Notes: a model not told the origin generated them from the sequence alone. DNA of 64,000 nt from RBC074 sp964470555 (GCA_964470555.1 CAYYDG010000003.1:62001-126000); one strand, 5' to 3'; positions 7,674 to 16,090 are shown, counted from the stretch's first letter. A program made the numbers and translations.

Positions 7674-9992
7674 CTAAAAGTTTTTCCTGATGACCAATGC
7701 CGCCGCGTGCGCCGATAACTTGACGCTGTCCGACGAATCCGATTGCGCCAGGGTTTCGATCTTGCCCAAAGCCTGACGAACGCGCAACCGTCCAAGCGCG
7801 CGAACCGCCGCCCGTCTTACGCCCGGTCGTTCATCGTCAAGCAACGCCATCAACATCGCTTGCAGATCGTCCGTTACTGGAATCCCGCTCAATTGACTGA
7901 GCGTTTCGCAAATCGTTCCCAGCAGATTTCCGTTAGTCGTTTGCCCGAACAGCGCCAATAGCAAACCAGCGGCTTCGCGGCAATTCAAATCTTTCAGCGC
8001 GTTGATGGCGACAATCAAATCGCCGTGTTCGCTGCCTTGCCAGTTTTGCAGCACAGCCAACAACGTCGCAACATCCGGCGCGCTGCCGCCCTGCCGCCAC
8101 ATCTCCACCTGCAATCGCCAATCGGTTGGTTTCAAAATTATTGTCGCCGCATTGCTGGCCACCAATGTTTCAGCTTCGGTCTTCGTTTTAACTTGCGCGA
8201 CGACGAAACCGGACAGCGCAATCCGCGATGATTCGGCCATCGCCCGTTTGCCGTCTGCGGTCAACGTCAACCGCGGATATTCTTCCGCCGTCAATCGCAA
8301 CAGCCCACGATCAATCAATTCGTCAATCCATTCCATCACGCGTTTCTGCGTGTGAAGCTGCAATGCGCCGTAATGCGGATTGTGATTCAAATGAAATTCC
8401 AGAAGGCGTTCGCTTTTGCCGCCCGTCAGCAAAGCCGCCACCATCGAACGGCCAAACTTTCCATTCAACTCCGACACCGTTTGCAGAATCGTGCGCGCCG
8501 TTTGGTCGGAAGCTTCATTGGCCAACGGTCTGGATCGAGGCGTCAGCGCAGGCTCGGCTTGAGTTTTGCCTTGCGGGACGCACACATCGCACGCCCCACA
8601 CGGCGGCGAAAATCGCTGGCCGAAATAATTGAGAATCGCCGCGCGACGACATTTTGGCTCCAGCGCATAAGCGATCATGCTCTTCAAGCGTTCGTTCGCT
8701 CTGTAACGGCGCGCATTCATTTCGCGAACATCCAGCTTCAAATCGGCGTCGGCATTTTCCGACAACGCATATTTGCCTTCGGGGGTCAGCGCAATGCAGC
8801 CTTGTTCGTGCAGCAATTGCAAAGCGGCGTTGACCGCAAGTTCCGGCGTTCCGCTGGCTGTCGCCAGATCGCCAACGGCAACCGCCAGCGGCGCGGCTTC
8901 GCGCAGCAAGGCGTAAAGCTGCACCACCGCCTTCGGTTCGGGATAAGCCTGATCCAGCAAAAAACGCTGCGTTCGCACATCGGATTGCGAATAAAACAGT
9001 GTGCAAACCGACGCCGCTCCATCACGTCCGGCACGCCCGGCTTCCTGGTAATAATTTTCCAGCGAACCTGGCACGTTGTAATGAATCACGCGGCGCACGT
9101 TCGGTTTGTCTATGCCCAACCCGAAAGCCACAGTCGCCACAATGATGCGGCAATCATCCTGCAAAAACCGCTGTTGAGCTTCAGCGCGCTGTGCGGCGCT
9201 GAGTCCAGCGTGATACAGCACGGCATCGAAACCTGATTGAAGCAATAACTGATGAGCCGTCGCCGCTTCTCTGCGCGTGCTGGCATACACAATCACTGCG
9301 CCAGATTCGCTCTTCGCCAATTCGATCAACCGGTTGTCTTTGTCTTCGCGCTGATCGGTCTTGAGCGATTCCAATCGCAGATTGGGACGGTCGAAATCGG
9401 CGACGACTTTTTCCAACGACGGCAAATTCAGCGTGGCCGCAATGTCGTTTTGCACTTCCAGCGTCGCGGTCGCCGTCACCGCCAGAAAGGTCGCGCGGCG
9501 CAATTCCGGCAACCGCGTCAGCAAAGTGCGGTAATGCGGACGAAAATCGTGCCCCCACTGGCTGATGCAATGCGCTTCGTCAATCACCACCAGCGAGATT
9601 TCGGTTTGCCGAACCAGTTGCTGAAAACGCGGCGAATCAAAGCGTTCCGGCGCGACATAAACCAATTTGTGCTGCCCGCTTTCGATTTCGCCGAATCGTC
9701 TTCCGACTTCCGCCGGGCTGAGCGCGCTGCTCAAACTGGTGACGTTGCGAACTCCGCGCCGCTGCAAAGCCTCCACCTGGTCCTGCATCAACGCTATCAG
9801 CGGCGAAATCACCAGCGTCAATCCCGGCAGCAATTGGGCGGACAACTGATAACAAAGCGATTTGCCCAACCCCGTAGGCAACACCGCCAGCGTGTGCCGA
9901 CCAGCCAGCAGATGTTCGATGACTTCGCGCTGGTTGGGGCGGAACGAATCAAAACCGAATTGTTCGCGCAACGCGCGTTCAAGTTTGTCCAT
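7674..9992 (-). CDS. recQ: RecQ-type DNA helicase with C-terminal HEAT-like repeats
   Basis: The 772-aa protein is a 3'-5' DNA helicase of the RecQ family. Walker A is PTGLGKS (39-45), with Leu where RecQ usually has Gly. The DEAH box lies near residue 138 (VIDEAHCISQWGHDFRPH), and motif VI is YQEAGRAGRDG. The RecQ zinc site follows at about 446-470 (CRRAAILNYFGQRFSPPCGACDVC-type spacing: C, C, C, C), then a winged-helix RQC region to about residue 600. No HRDC domain is seen. Instead, the last 130-150 residues read as HEAT-like helical repeats (ALLDDERPGVRRAAVRALG). The gene overlaps the upstream dead RNase H gene by 14 bases and is 2 bases from rnhA. The context suggests removal or remodelling of R-loops or other hybrid structures, which is inferred. 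Confidence 0.92.
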   Translation of the reverse strand: MDKLERALREQFGFDSFRPNQREVIEHLLAGRHTLAVLPTGLGKSLCYQLSAQLLPGLTLVISPLIALMQDQVEALQRRGVRNVTSLSSALSPAEVGRRFGEIESGQHKLVYVAPERFDSPRFQQLVRQTEISLVVIDEAHCISQWGHDFRPHYRTLLTRLPELRRATFLAVTATATLEVQNDIAATLNLPSLEKVVADFDRPNLRLESLKTDQREDKDNRLIELAKSESGAVIVYASTRREAATAHQLLLQSGFDAVLYHAGLSAAQRAEAQQRFLQDDCRIIVATVAFGLGIDKPNVRRVIHYNVPGSLENYYQEAGRAGRDGAASVCTLFYSQSDVRTQRFLLDQAYPEPKAVVQLYALLREAAPLAVAVGDLATASGTPELAVNAALQLLHEQGCIALTPEGKYALSENADADLKLDVREMNARRYRANERLKSMIAYALEPKCRRAAILNYFGQRFSPPCGACDVCVPQGKTQAEPALTPRSRPLANEASDQTARTILQTVSELNGKFGRSMVAALLTGGKSERLLEFHLNHNPHYGALQLHTQKRVMEWIDELIDRGLLRLTAEEYPRLTLTADGKRAMAESSRIALSGFVVAQVKTKTEAETLVASNAATIILKPTDWRLQVEMWRQGGSAPDVATLLAVLQNWQGSEHGDLIVAINALKDLNCREAAGLLLALFGQTTNGNLLGTICETLSQLSGIPVTDDLQAMLMALLDDERPGVRRAAVRALGRLRVRQALGKIETLAQSDSSDSVKLSAHAAALVIRKNF

Positions 9993-10458
9993 CTTTCACG
10001 CCAGCATCTAACGGTAAATCGTTTCGTTTGGCAGCCTGTCGCGCGAGTAATTCACAGCGTTTGTGCTCAGGCGCAGCTTCTCCACGTTCAAGCCAAACGA
10101 AGTCAAGCTCGTGTTGTTCTCCAAGCGTAAGAAGCTGAGTCCATAAATCCACATTCGGAGTAGGATTTCTTTCGCTGTTTGTCCATCCATTATCGCGCCA
10201 GCGTTGCACCCAACCTTTGGCCATTGATTCGATAAGGTAAAGATTCTGGCTGCGAATAACGACGTGACATTTAGCCTTCAGCGCCTTCAGCCCTTCAATA
10301 ACCGCTATCAGCGTCATGCGATTGCTGGTGGTTGATTGAAAACCGCCCGCCAATTCTTTCCGGCGCTCGCCGTAAATCAGGATGGCAGCATAACCACCTA
10401 CGTTATTCCACAAACTGAGGCCGTGAACATAAAGCTCAACCGTATTCATATTGTTCAT
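9979..10458 (-). CDS. RNase HI-like protein with all catalytic residues replaced
   Basis: The 159-aa protein aligns almost end to end with the active RNase HI at 7198-7671, including GGYAAILIYGERRKELAGGF, the NRM...IEGLKALK helix and the KGW...RWRDNGW handle. The four catalytic positions are changed: D12 becomes H12 (LYVHG), E50 becomes T49 (NRMTLIAVIEG), D72 becomes Q71 (IRSQNLY) and D137 becomes E136 (KRCELLA). The loop His region VRGHAG becomes LERGEAA. Nuclease activity is therefore very unlikely, yet the fold and the hybrid-binding handle appear intact and the frame is open. This suggests a retained binding or regulatory role rather than a decaying pseudogene. It lies 12 bases after the dual-OB-like gene and overlaps recQ by 14 bases. 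Confidence 0.85.
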   Translation of the reverse strand: MNNMNTVELYVHGLSLWNNVGGYAAILIYGERRKELAGGFQSTTSNRMTLIAVIEGLKALKAKCHVVIRSQNLYLIESMAKGWVQRWRDNGWTNSERNPTPNVDLWTQLLTLGEQHELDFVWLERGEAAPEHKRCELLARQAAKRNDLPLDAGVKDGQT

Positions 10459-10470
10459 CGCCTTGGCTCC

Positions 10471-11196
10471 CTACAGTTTGGAGTAATCAATCTCCACAGC
10501 CAGTTCCGGCAGCGAATGCACGCCAACCAGAATCAGCCAATGTTTGTTTTGAAACAGCCGCGACAATCCCAGAGTCAAATACATTGCCTGTTTTCCGTGT
10601 TGCCGAAAATCCTCGTCGTTCAGCGAAGCATTGCCGCCAGCGGATTTTTCCAGCAGCTTTCGCCCCAGCGCGCGCATACGCAAATCGGTGCAGCCAATAT
10701 CCGTAAAGCTTTCGCCCTGCAAATCGAACGACGCGCGCACCGAAACATCTTCGCCGGTTTGATTCAGACGGAAGGAAAACGAATAACCGTCCGGCTGAAC
10801 CAGCATCAACGAACGTTCGTGACCGTTACACAGCGGCGCAAGATCGCGTTCAACGTGCGCGGCCAGAAACTGCGCCTGTTCTGTTTCGGAAAGTTTGCTG
10901 ATGTGTTCGGGTTTGTGGCTCAGGTCCATCGTCCAATCTTCGATGTGAGGCGGATGCGGAGAAGCGTCGGCGAACCAGAACCGAGTCACGCCCAGATTGA
11001 CCAGATGCGATTTTCCGCCATGAAAAAAATCCAGCGGCAACAACGTGAAATCCGAAACGCCTTCGCGCGGCAGGCGTTGTTCGGATTTTGGGCGCACCGG
11101 TCTCACCCAGCGACCATCAGCGTCAATTCCCGCCACACAAACGCCGCCATGCATTTTGGTCAAGGCCAGAATGGTTACGTCTTTGACCGTGCTCAC
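10471..11196 (-). CDS. Possible dual-OB domain protein of a DUF488 operon
   Basis: The 241-aa product has a first segment, VKDVTILALTKMHGG followed by VCVAGIDADGRWVRPVRP, that resembles the N-terminal strand pattern of proteins annotated as dual-OB-containing (DuOB). This is recalled from memory and not verified. A second beta-rich half contains RSLMLVQPDGYSF and ends in LFQNKHWLILVGVHSLPE. No catalytic motif is recognised. The GTG start at 11196 overlaps the stop of the upstream DUF488 gene by 4 bases (GTGA), so the longer frame beginning at 11295 is rejected. OB folds usually bind single-stranded nucleic acid, which would suit neighbours such as RecQ and RNase H, but that function is inferred. 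Confidence 0.65.
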   Translation of the reverse strand: MSTVKDVTILALTKMHGGVCVAGIDADGRWVRPVRPKSEQRLPREGVSDFTLLPLDFFHGGKSHLVNLGVTRFWFADASPHPPHIEDWTMDLSHKPEHISKLSETEQAQFLAAHVERDLAPLCNGHERSLMLVQPDGYSFSFRLNQTGEDVSVRASFDLQGESFTDIGCTDLRMRALGRKLLEKSAGGNASLNDEDFRQHGKQAMYLTLGLSRLFQNKHWLILVGVHSLPELAVEIDYSKL

Positions 11197-11630
11197 AAAT
11201 GTTTGATTTCCGTTTCGGGCTGAAGCTCGCGCAGGTATTCGGCTACCAGCCGCCGATGGCAATGCTCCGGTGTGGGTTCGGCGCAGAGCAGACATAAGGC
11301 TTCTTTGGCCAACAATTCGCGCGCTTGCGTTTCCGGCGCGCGCGTTTTCAACAACTCATTGAACTGTGTTTCGTAATTCGCCCAATCCGAACCTTTTTTG
11401 TATGCGTCCAGAATCTCATCAGTCGGTGCGAATTCGGGGCGATGTTCATAAGCGATGCCGAAACCCGATTCCAGCAGATAAGCGAAATCAGGCTGCTTGC
11501 TCCATCCGGCAAGCTGCGAGGTGTTGCGCAATCGCACATCCACCACGCGGCGCACGCCAGCCGCGCGCAGCGTTTCGATGAACTCGCGCAAACTCTTTTT
11601 GGTAAACCCGATGGTGAAAACCGTCGCCAT
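11193..11630 (-). CDS. DUF488 family protein, second copy
   Basis: The 145-aa protein belongs to DUF488. It begins VFTIGFTKKSLREFIETLRA, followed by VRRVVDVRLRNTSQ, and ends with the family cysteine/histidine signature CLLCAEPTPEHCHRRLVAEYL. The function of the family is not established; members are small alpha/beta proteins. ATG 11630 was chosen because the family homology starts there; the longer frame to 11807 is only antisense and read-through sequence overlapping the preceding gene. It is 20 bases downstream of another DUF488 gene and overlaps the dual-OB-like gene by 4 bases. The two copies are clearly divergent, so this is an old duplication or two subfamilies working together. Confidence 0.85.
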   Translation of the reverse strand: MATVFTIGFTKKSLREFIETLRAAGVRRVVDVRLRNTSQLAGWSKQPDFAYLLESGFGIAYEHRPEFAPTDEILDAYKKGSDWANYETQFNELLKTRAPETQARELLAKEALCLLCAEPTPEHCHRRLVAEYLRELQPETEIKHL

Positions 11631-11650
11631 AGCTTTTAGAAAAGACTCGG

Positions 11651-12142
11651 TCAAAAAAGACTTGGTTGCGCTGGCTCGAATTCCGCCGCCGTAGATGTGA
11701 CGGATTCGCCCGAATGCAGAATGTGTTCGACTTCCACGCCGCGCCGAATCAGCGTGCGCGTAATCAGCCAATACCGGTGACAATGTTTGTAATCGGCTTC
11801 GCTGCACAGAAACGCGACGCGGCGACGTTCGGCCAGCGCCAGCAATTGGTCAATGCCCGCCAGATACTCCGGCGAATCGGCCACTGCATCGTAATCCACC
11901 TTGCCGCTTTGAAAATAAAACTGCTCGCCTTCGGGCCGCCCGCCGATGCGATTGCCCAGATACACATATTCGATGCCCTGTTGGTTGACGGATTGTTTCA
12001 GCGCTTCGCGGCTGAAATGCGGGTTGTAGCGGCTGTACGGCTGACTGCGCGTGTCCACCAGCGCGGCAATTTCGTACCGCCGAAGCAGATCGAGAAAAGC
12101 GTCAATCGTCGCATTGCTGTGGCCTATGCTGAAGAGTTTCAT
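11651..12142 (-). CDS. DUF488 family protein, first copy
   Basis: The 163-aa protein is a typical DUF488 member: FSIGHSNATIDAFLDLLRRY, then ALVDTRSQPYSRYNPHFS, LGNRIGGRPEG and the C-terminal signature FLCSEADYKHCHRYWL. The conserved Arg and Cys/His residues suggest an enzyme or nucleic-acid-related role, but no reaction is established. It is the first gene of the six-gene - strand operon that continues through a second DUF488, a dual-OB-like protein, a dead RNase H, RecQ and RNase HI. A promoter-like pair lies immediately upstream (12152-12180), so the mRNA may be nearly leaderless. Confidence 0.88.
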   Translation of the reverse strand: MKLFSIGHSNATIDAFLDLLRRYEIAALVDTRSQPYSRYNPHFSREALKQSVNQQGIEYVYLGNRIGGRPEGEQFYFQSGKVDYDAVADSPEYLAGIDQLLALAERRRVAFLCSEADYKHCHRYWLITRTLIRRGVEVEHILHSGESVTSTAAEFEPAQPSLF

Positions 12143-12151
12143 GGCGAGCGG

Positions 12152-12180
12152 ATTATGAGCCGTCTGTCAGAGACTGGCAA
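12152..12180 (-). promoter_or_regulatory. Candidate promoter of the DUF488-RecQ operon
   Basis: On the - strand TTGCCA (12180-12175) and CATAAT (12157-12152) are separated by 17 bases, each matching the sigma-70 consensus at 5 of 6 positions. Transcription would begin about 7 bases downstream, only a few bases before the ATG at 12142, giving a leaderless or almost leaderless mRNA. This is sequence pattern only. Confidence 0.45.
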
Positions 12181-12230
12181 TAAAACGCTACATCTTTTTT
12201 GAATTTTCTGGCGACAAACTGAACAAATTG

Positions 12231-12260
12231 TTGACCTCTTTTTAAGACTCAAGCTAGACT
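12231..12260 (+). promoter_or_regulatory. Candidate promoter of the Druantia-like operon
   Basis: TTGACC (12231-12236) and TAGACT (12255-12260) are separated by 18 bases, giving a plausible sigma-70 promoter. Initiation near 12267 would produce a leader of about 136 bases ahead of ATG 12403, and that leader contains the terminator-like hairpin at 12347-12390. Confidence 0.45.
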
Positions 12261-12322
12261 TCATTTGCTCGCCTGAACTACATCAACGAGCGAGTGCATG
12301 CAACTCAACCGTGCCCCTTCTT

Positions 12323-12390
12323 AAAATTTGCGCCCCGCCAAAGCAATTGCTTATTCATCTTTCATCGCAAAGATGAATAAGCAAATTTTT
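12323..12390 (+). promoter_or_regulatory. Terminator/antiterminator-like leader before the DruH-like gene
   Basis: A perfect 16-base inverted repeat (12347-12362 and 12369-12384) with a 6-base loop CATCGC is followed by ATTTTTG, the layout of an intrinsic terminator. It ends 18 bases before ATG 12403. A second pairing is possible: AAAATTTGC at 12323-12331 is exactly complementary to GCAAATTTT at 12381-12389, which covers the foot of the stem and the T-run. The two structures are mutually exclusive, as in transcription attenuators. Only the sequence is seen; regulation is inferred. The perfect palindrome could instead be a repressor-binding site. Confidence 0.6.
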
Positions 12391-12402
12391 GTCTGAGCCG
12401 TT

Positions 12403-15400
12403 ATGAAAATCTTCTCCCAGCTTGTCGCCAAATCAGATGATCTGACGTTGCGTGATGCCTGTCAGGCTATCACTCGCCTGGTTCGCGATCTAAAACATGA
12501 TTCTTCGGTCTGGTCGTTGGCCGAATTAGGCGCTGATGATGATGACCTTTGTTGGTTGATTGACTGGTCATCAAATCTCGATGCAGACATGGTCAGACGT
12601 TGGCAGGTATCGCCGCCACATCGTGCCGCATTCGGCAGCCTATTGTTGCTGTTCGCATCAGAATACACTCGGCGCTGCTTGCCACGTGATGGCGACTGGT
12701 TTGTTCCTGCATCAATTTTATTTTCGCCGCAAACACGCTCCGAGCTTTTTGATGGCGCTGATCCATCGGCTTTTCATCGGCAGGCTTTGATCGAAGCCGC
12801 TCGAAAACTTCGATTACGAGGCGTTTGTGCAGGAAATGATCTCGATCTTGAATGCCTGCGCAAACTTGTCTTCGCGCAAATAGGTTTCACCGGAACAGAC
12901 ATTAAACGCCAATTGGCATGCTGGATGTTAGCGGGTGAACAACCTGCCTCTATCAACGCATTGTTGGACTCACAAACAGGCAGCCAATCTTTTCTTCAAT
13001 TTTGGGAATCAGGCAGAGCGTACTTGAGCGGCTCCATGTCTGTAGAAATTTTCCGCCAACGATTGGCGGAAACTACTTGGTGTTTACCACAATGGATTGA
13101 TCCAATGGTTTCCGCCTTGTGCGCCGCGCAACCGCCGTTGCCGATGGCTGTGCCAGTCAACGCCGACGCGCTCATTCAATCAAGCGTGACAAGTCAGGAT
13201 ATTTTTGCCGCGATTGATTTGGATGAAAGCCAGGCTGTGCTTCTGGCAACATGCAATGCCGTTCGTGCGCTCAACGCTCGCGCAGATGCGCGACAAATCG
13301 GGCGCGAACGCTGGTCATTGGCCGAGTTGCAACCGAGCGATTACGACTTCATCTGGTTACGCGTTTGGTTGAAACGACTTGATGAGGCGGCGCTCAAGGA
13401 ATGCGCCACGAATGACGCGAGCTTCGACACTGCCGCAGGAAAGGTCAAATGGGACGAGGCCATCGGGCTTTTGCTGTTGTTCTGGCTGAGCGAAACGGCA
13501 CGGCGCAAAAGCGTGGAAGGCGAATTGTGGCCGTGCGTCGCCGAGGGCTACTTCACGGAAGATACGCAAACTCTGCTTTTTACGCAGGGACGGCCAACAC
13601 AGTTGTTGTATGAGATGTTGCGGGCGGCGGCGGAGCGGTTTCATCTGCGCCACGTCTTGCACGAAGCTGGCGGGATGCGCTGGCTCAACACAGTCTTTCT
13701 GCAATTCGGTCTGACATGGCGTGGGATGCGGCAACGATTGCCGGAGTGGTTGATCGGGCAATCACCGCCTCTTGCTGTCGCGGCGTTGCTGGATGAGCGC
13801 GGTGGCAGCGCCAGTTTCCGCCAAATGTGGCAAGCTCTGCGCGCGCGGCGCCTGAACCAGGCTTCCGACGATCATCTACGCCGCGAACTGGATGGTAACC
13901 CGTGGCTGTTGCCGGAATGGATTGATGACGTAATCCGTCTGGCGTCGGACGCGCCAATTCAAAACGTAACTGCTTCGCCCGCGCTCGATTCATTTCTTTC
14001 GCAACCCCTTCTGCGATGGTACGACGGAGGCAGTCCGCATTTCGTCTGCCAGCTTGCCGCGCCTTCAAACTTAAATCTGACCGACGATTGTTACGATGTG
14101 CGGGTTGGCAGGCGGACTGTCGCGCAATTGCTCCGGCAGCAGGATGGAAGTTACCAGCCAACCCCATCGCACGTTATCACGCTCGATTTCGACCAACTAT
14201 CAATCACGGCCAACATGGTCAATCCACAAGGCGAAACCGTCGCCGGTTGTGACCTGAGCTTCTGGCCGCCGGACGATGAAGTCGTAATCTATCGTCTTCC
14301 CTCCGGTGAACGATTGCCCGATGCCTTTAATGCCACTCTTAGCCCGAATCTCAGTTATGCATTGTTGACGGCGGCCGATTTGACTGTCGAGCCGGAGCCT
14401 CAGGAGTGGCAGTTGGCCAATTCGCAATGCGCAAAACTCTACCGGTTGCAAGCGCCATGGCCGGCGGAAACGAAAGTGCGGTTGGAGGGGGAACTGTTGT
14501 GGGAACCGAGCTTGCGTTTGCCGTCGGCCCCTCCGAACTGGACGAATCAAGTTGACGTCTTCGCGGCGGAAGAGCGCGCGGTCAGATGGGGCGAGGAATT
14601 TCAAATCAGGATCATTCATCCGCCAGATGTGGTTGTCGTTCGCGCCCGATGTCTTGGGCGCGCGCTTCCTCTCGCACGGCAAGATGAGACCAAGACACTG
14701 GCTGGGCCGCTTGTTATTACGCCGGAGTTCAACACACACAGGCTCAATGTACGTCTATGTCTGCAAAAAGATGGACGGCAATGCACAGTGCAACGCACGT
14801 TGATACCGAATGTGATCGGCGCGAAGCATCTGACTGATGGAAAATGGGAGCGACTCAACAAACATAGTGTACTGACCGTGTCGCAAGCCAAGAGTGATTG
14901 GTTCGAACTTGTCCCACCAGTGAGTTGGTCCGGGCTTCCAGTCAACATCAAAGATTTATTCCTCTTCGAGGGCGATTGTTCGTGGCGCAGATTGCCTCAG
15001 GGTCTCTCCTCGCTGGGCGAGTTACAGGGCTGGGGCGCGCCGTTGCGAGTTCGGCCATTGTTCAACTTCAAACCGGGAATGGCGTCGCTTTGGCTGGCAA
15101 AGTCGGTAATAAATCACGGCGAGTTGGAAGAGGCGATTTGCGACGCTCTGCCGAATGGCGCGGCAAGGCTGTTGCGACTGCGCTTTCGCAAACGGATCGA
15201 GCCGGGCGAGCTGCATTCAGTGTTTTGGTGGGATGCGAGCGGCGAACTCATTCGATTGGCTCCGAAATATCACGATGAAGCCGAGGGCGCGTGGTGGTGG
15301 GTGTGTGATTTACCAGAAGAATGTAGCGAGATGCTGGCTGTAGCCGTCGCTTATGCGGGCGAGCGGATGGGATCGTGGTGGCCAGAAGAACGGTGGCTAC

Positions 15401-16074
15401 GACTGGCTCCCGAGTTAATAGTCCAAGATGCTAAACGAACTGCGGCGCTATTGCGCTGGTTCCATCTGCCGCTTCTCAGTCACGAAGCCGTCGAAGATTT
15501 ACGACCGTTTATTGCGGAACAGCCAATAGCCTTCCTGAAAGCCTGGCTGCTGAACCAGGGATTACCGGATGAATTGGAGTTCCCGCCGAAAAAGGATGAA
15601 GCCTGGCTGGGAGTTGTGCGAACGCTGTTTCGCGAGTGGCGGCCGGATGCGGAAGTGGCGCGGCAAACATTGCTGTCGCTGGCTGACGTTGATGATGACG
15701 ATTTGAGTGAGTTCCTATCTGACGCTGCGAAGCATTTGCTTGAGGTTGATCCACTGCTAATGGCAAGAGTCTTACGCGCTTGGCAATTACCTCAACAGAG
15801 ATCATCAATTGATGAATTACGGCTGCAACTGGCCGAGTGTGACAGCTTGATCAATCTCAACCAATTCAAAACGCAGTTGCTAAAGAGTATTTGTAATTTG
15901 TTCCCTCAAAGCCCCGATTTCGACCACTTTGTCCAAAGCGGTATCCTCAACCGCGCTGTCCAGGCGCTGAATGGAGCGAGGGTTGAGAACGCTGACGAAA
16001 ACAATCTTGCCCTCGCCGCACGATTTGACGACTTGCGGCTGTTGCTCGCCCTGCACCTGCTTGAACGCCTTTAA
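12403..16074 (+). CDS. Large protein with internal duplication, candidate DruH-like partner
   Basis: The 1223-aa protein has no recognised catalytic motif. The N-terminal half contains two homologous repeats, about residues 38-242 and 305-517. Both start with WSLAEL, contain LLLLF followed by an S/E-rich TRR or ARR element, and end in a LPQWID or LPEWID motif before a short helix. The middle, about 530-950, is rich in beta strands and aromatic residues. The C-terminal part is helical and contains many Trp and Glu residues. No signal peptide or membrane segment is seen. It is followed 16 bases later by a giant DUF1998 helicase. A long unknown protein preceding such a helicase is the arrangement of Druantia type III (DruH-DruE). 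That assignment rests on gene order and size, not on proven homology. Confidence 0.6.
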   Translation: MKIFSQLVAKSDDLTLRDACQAITRLVRDLKHDSSVWSLAELGADDDDLCWLIDWSSNLDADMVRRWQVSPPHRAAFGSLLLLFASEYTRRCLPRDGDWFVPASILFSPQTRSELFDGADPSAFHRQALIEAARKLRLRGVCAGNDLDLECLRKLVFAQIGFTGTDIKRQLACWMLAGEQPASINALLDSQTGSQSFLQFWESGRAYLSGSMSVEIFRQRLAETTWCLPQWIDPMVSALCAAQPPLPMAVPVNADALIQSSVTSQDIFAAIDLDESQAVLLATCNAVRALNARADARQIGRERWSLAELQPSDYDFIWLRVWLKRLDEAALKECATNDASFDTAAGKVKWDEAIGLLLLFWLSETARRKSVEGELWPCVAEGYFTEDTQTLLFTQGRPTQLLYEMLRAAAERFHLRHVLHEAGGMRWLNTVFLQFGLTWRGMRQRLPEWLIGQSPPLAVAALLDERGGSASFRQMWQALRARRLNQASDDHLRRELDGNPWLLPEWIDDVIRLASDAPIQNVTASPALDSFLSQPLLRWYDGGSPHFVCQLAAPSNLNLTDDCYDVRVGRRTVAQLLRQQDGSYQPTPSHVITLDFDQLSITANMVNPQGETVAGCDLSFWPPDDEVVIYRLPSGERLPDAFNATLSPNLSYALLTAADLTVEPEPQEWQLANSQCAKLYRLQAPWPAETKVRLEGELLWEPSLRLPSAPPNWTNQVDVFAAEERAVRWGEEFQIRIIHPPDVVVVRARCLGRALPLARQDETKTLAGPLVITPEFNTHRLNVRLCLQKDGRQCTVQRTLIPNVIGAKHLTDGKWERLNKHSVLTVSQAKSDWFELVPPVSWSGLPVNIKDLFLFEGDCSWRRLPQGLSSLGELQGWGAPLRVRPLFNFKPGMASLWLAKSVINHGELEEAICDALPNGAARLLRLRFRKRIEPGELHSVFWWDASGELIRLAPKYHDEAEGAWWWVCDLPEECSEMLAVAVAYAGERMGSWWPEERWLRLAPELIVQDAKRTAALLRWFHLPLLSHEAVEDLRPFIAEQPIAFLKAWLLNQGLPDELEFPPKKDEAWLGVVRTLFREWRPDAEVARQTLLSLADVDDDDLSEFLSDAAKHLLEVDPLLMARVLRAWQLPQQRSSIDELRLQLAECDSLINLNQFKTQLLKSICNLFPQSPDFDHFVQSGILNRAVQALNGARVENADENNLALAARFDDLRLLLALHLLERL

Positions 16075-16079
16075 TCATC

Positions 16080-16084
16080 GGAGG
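16080..16084 (+). promoter_or_regulatory. Strong ribosome binding site deciding the helicase start
   Basis: GGAGG lies 6 bases before ATG 16091. It fixes the start of the helicase there rather than at the in-frame codon at 15971, which is inside the preceding gene. Confidence 0.8.
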
Positions 16085-16090
16085 ATCACA

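Noticed and set aside
11194..11295. Longer start for the dual-OB-like gene
   Set aside because: It would overlap the DUF488 gene by more than 100 bases; GTG 11196 gives the usual 4-base overlap.
15971..16090. Longer start for the giant helicase
   Set aside because: The extra 40 residues lie within the preceding gene and GGAGG precedes ATG 16091.
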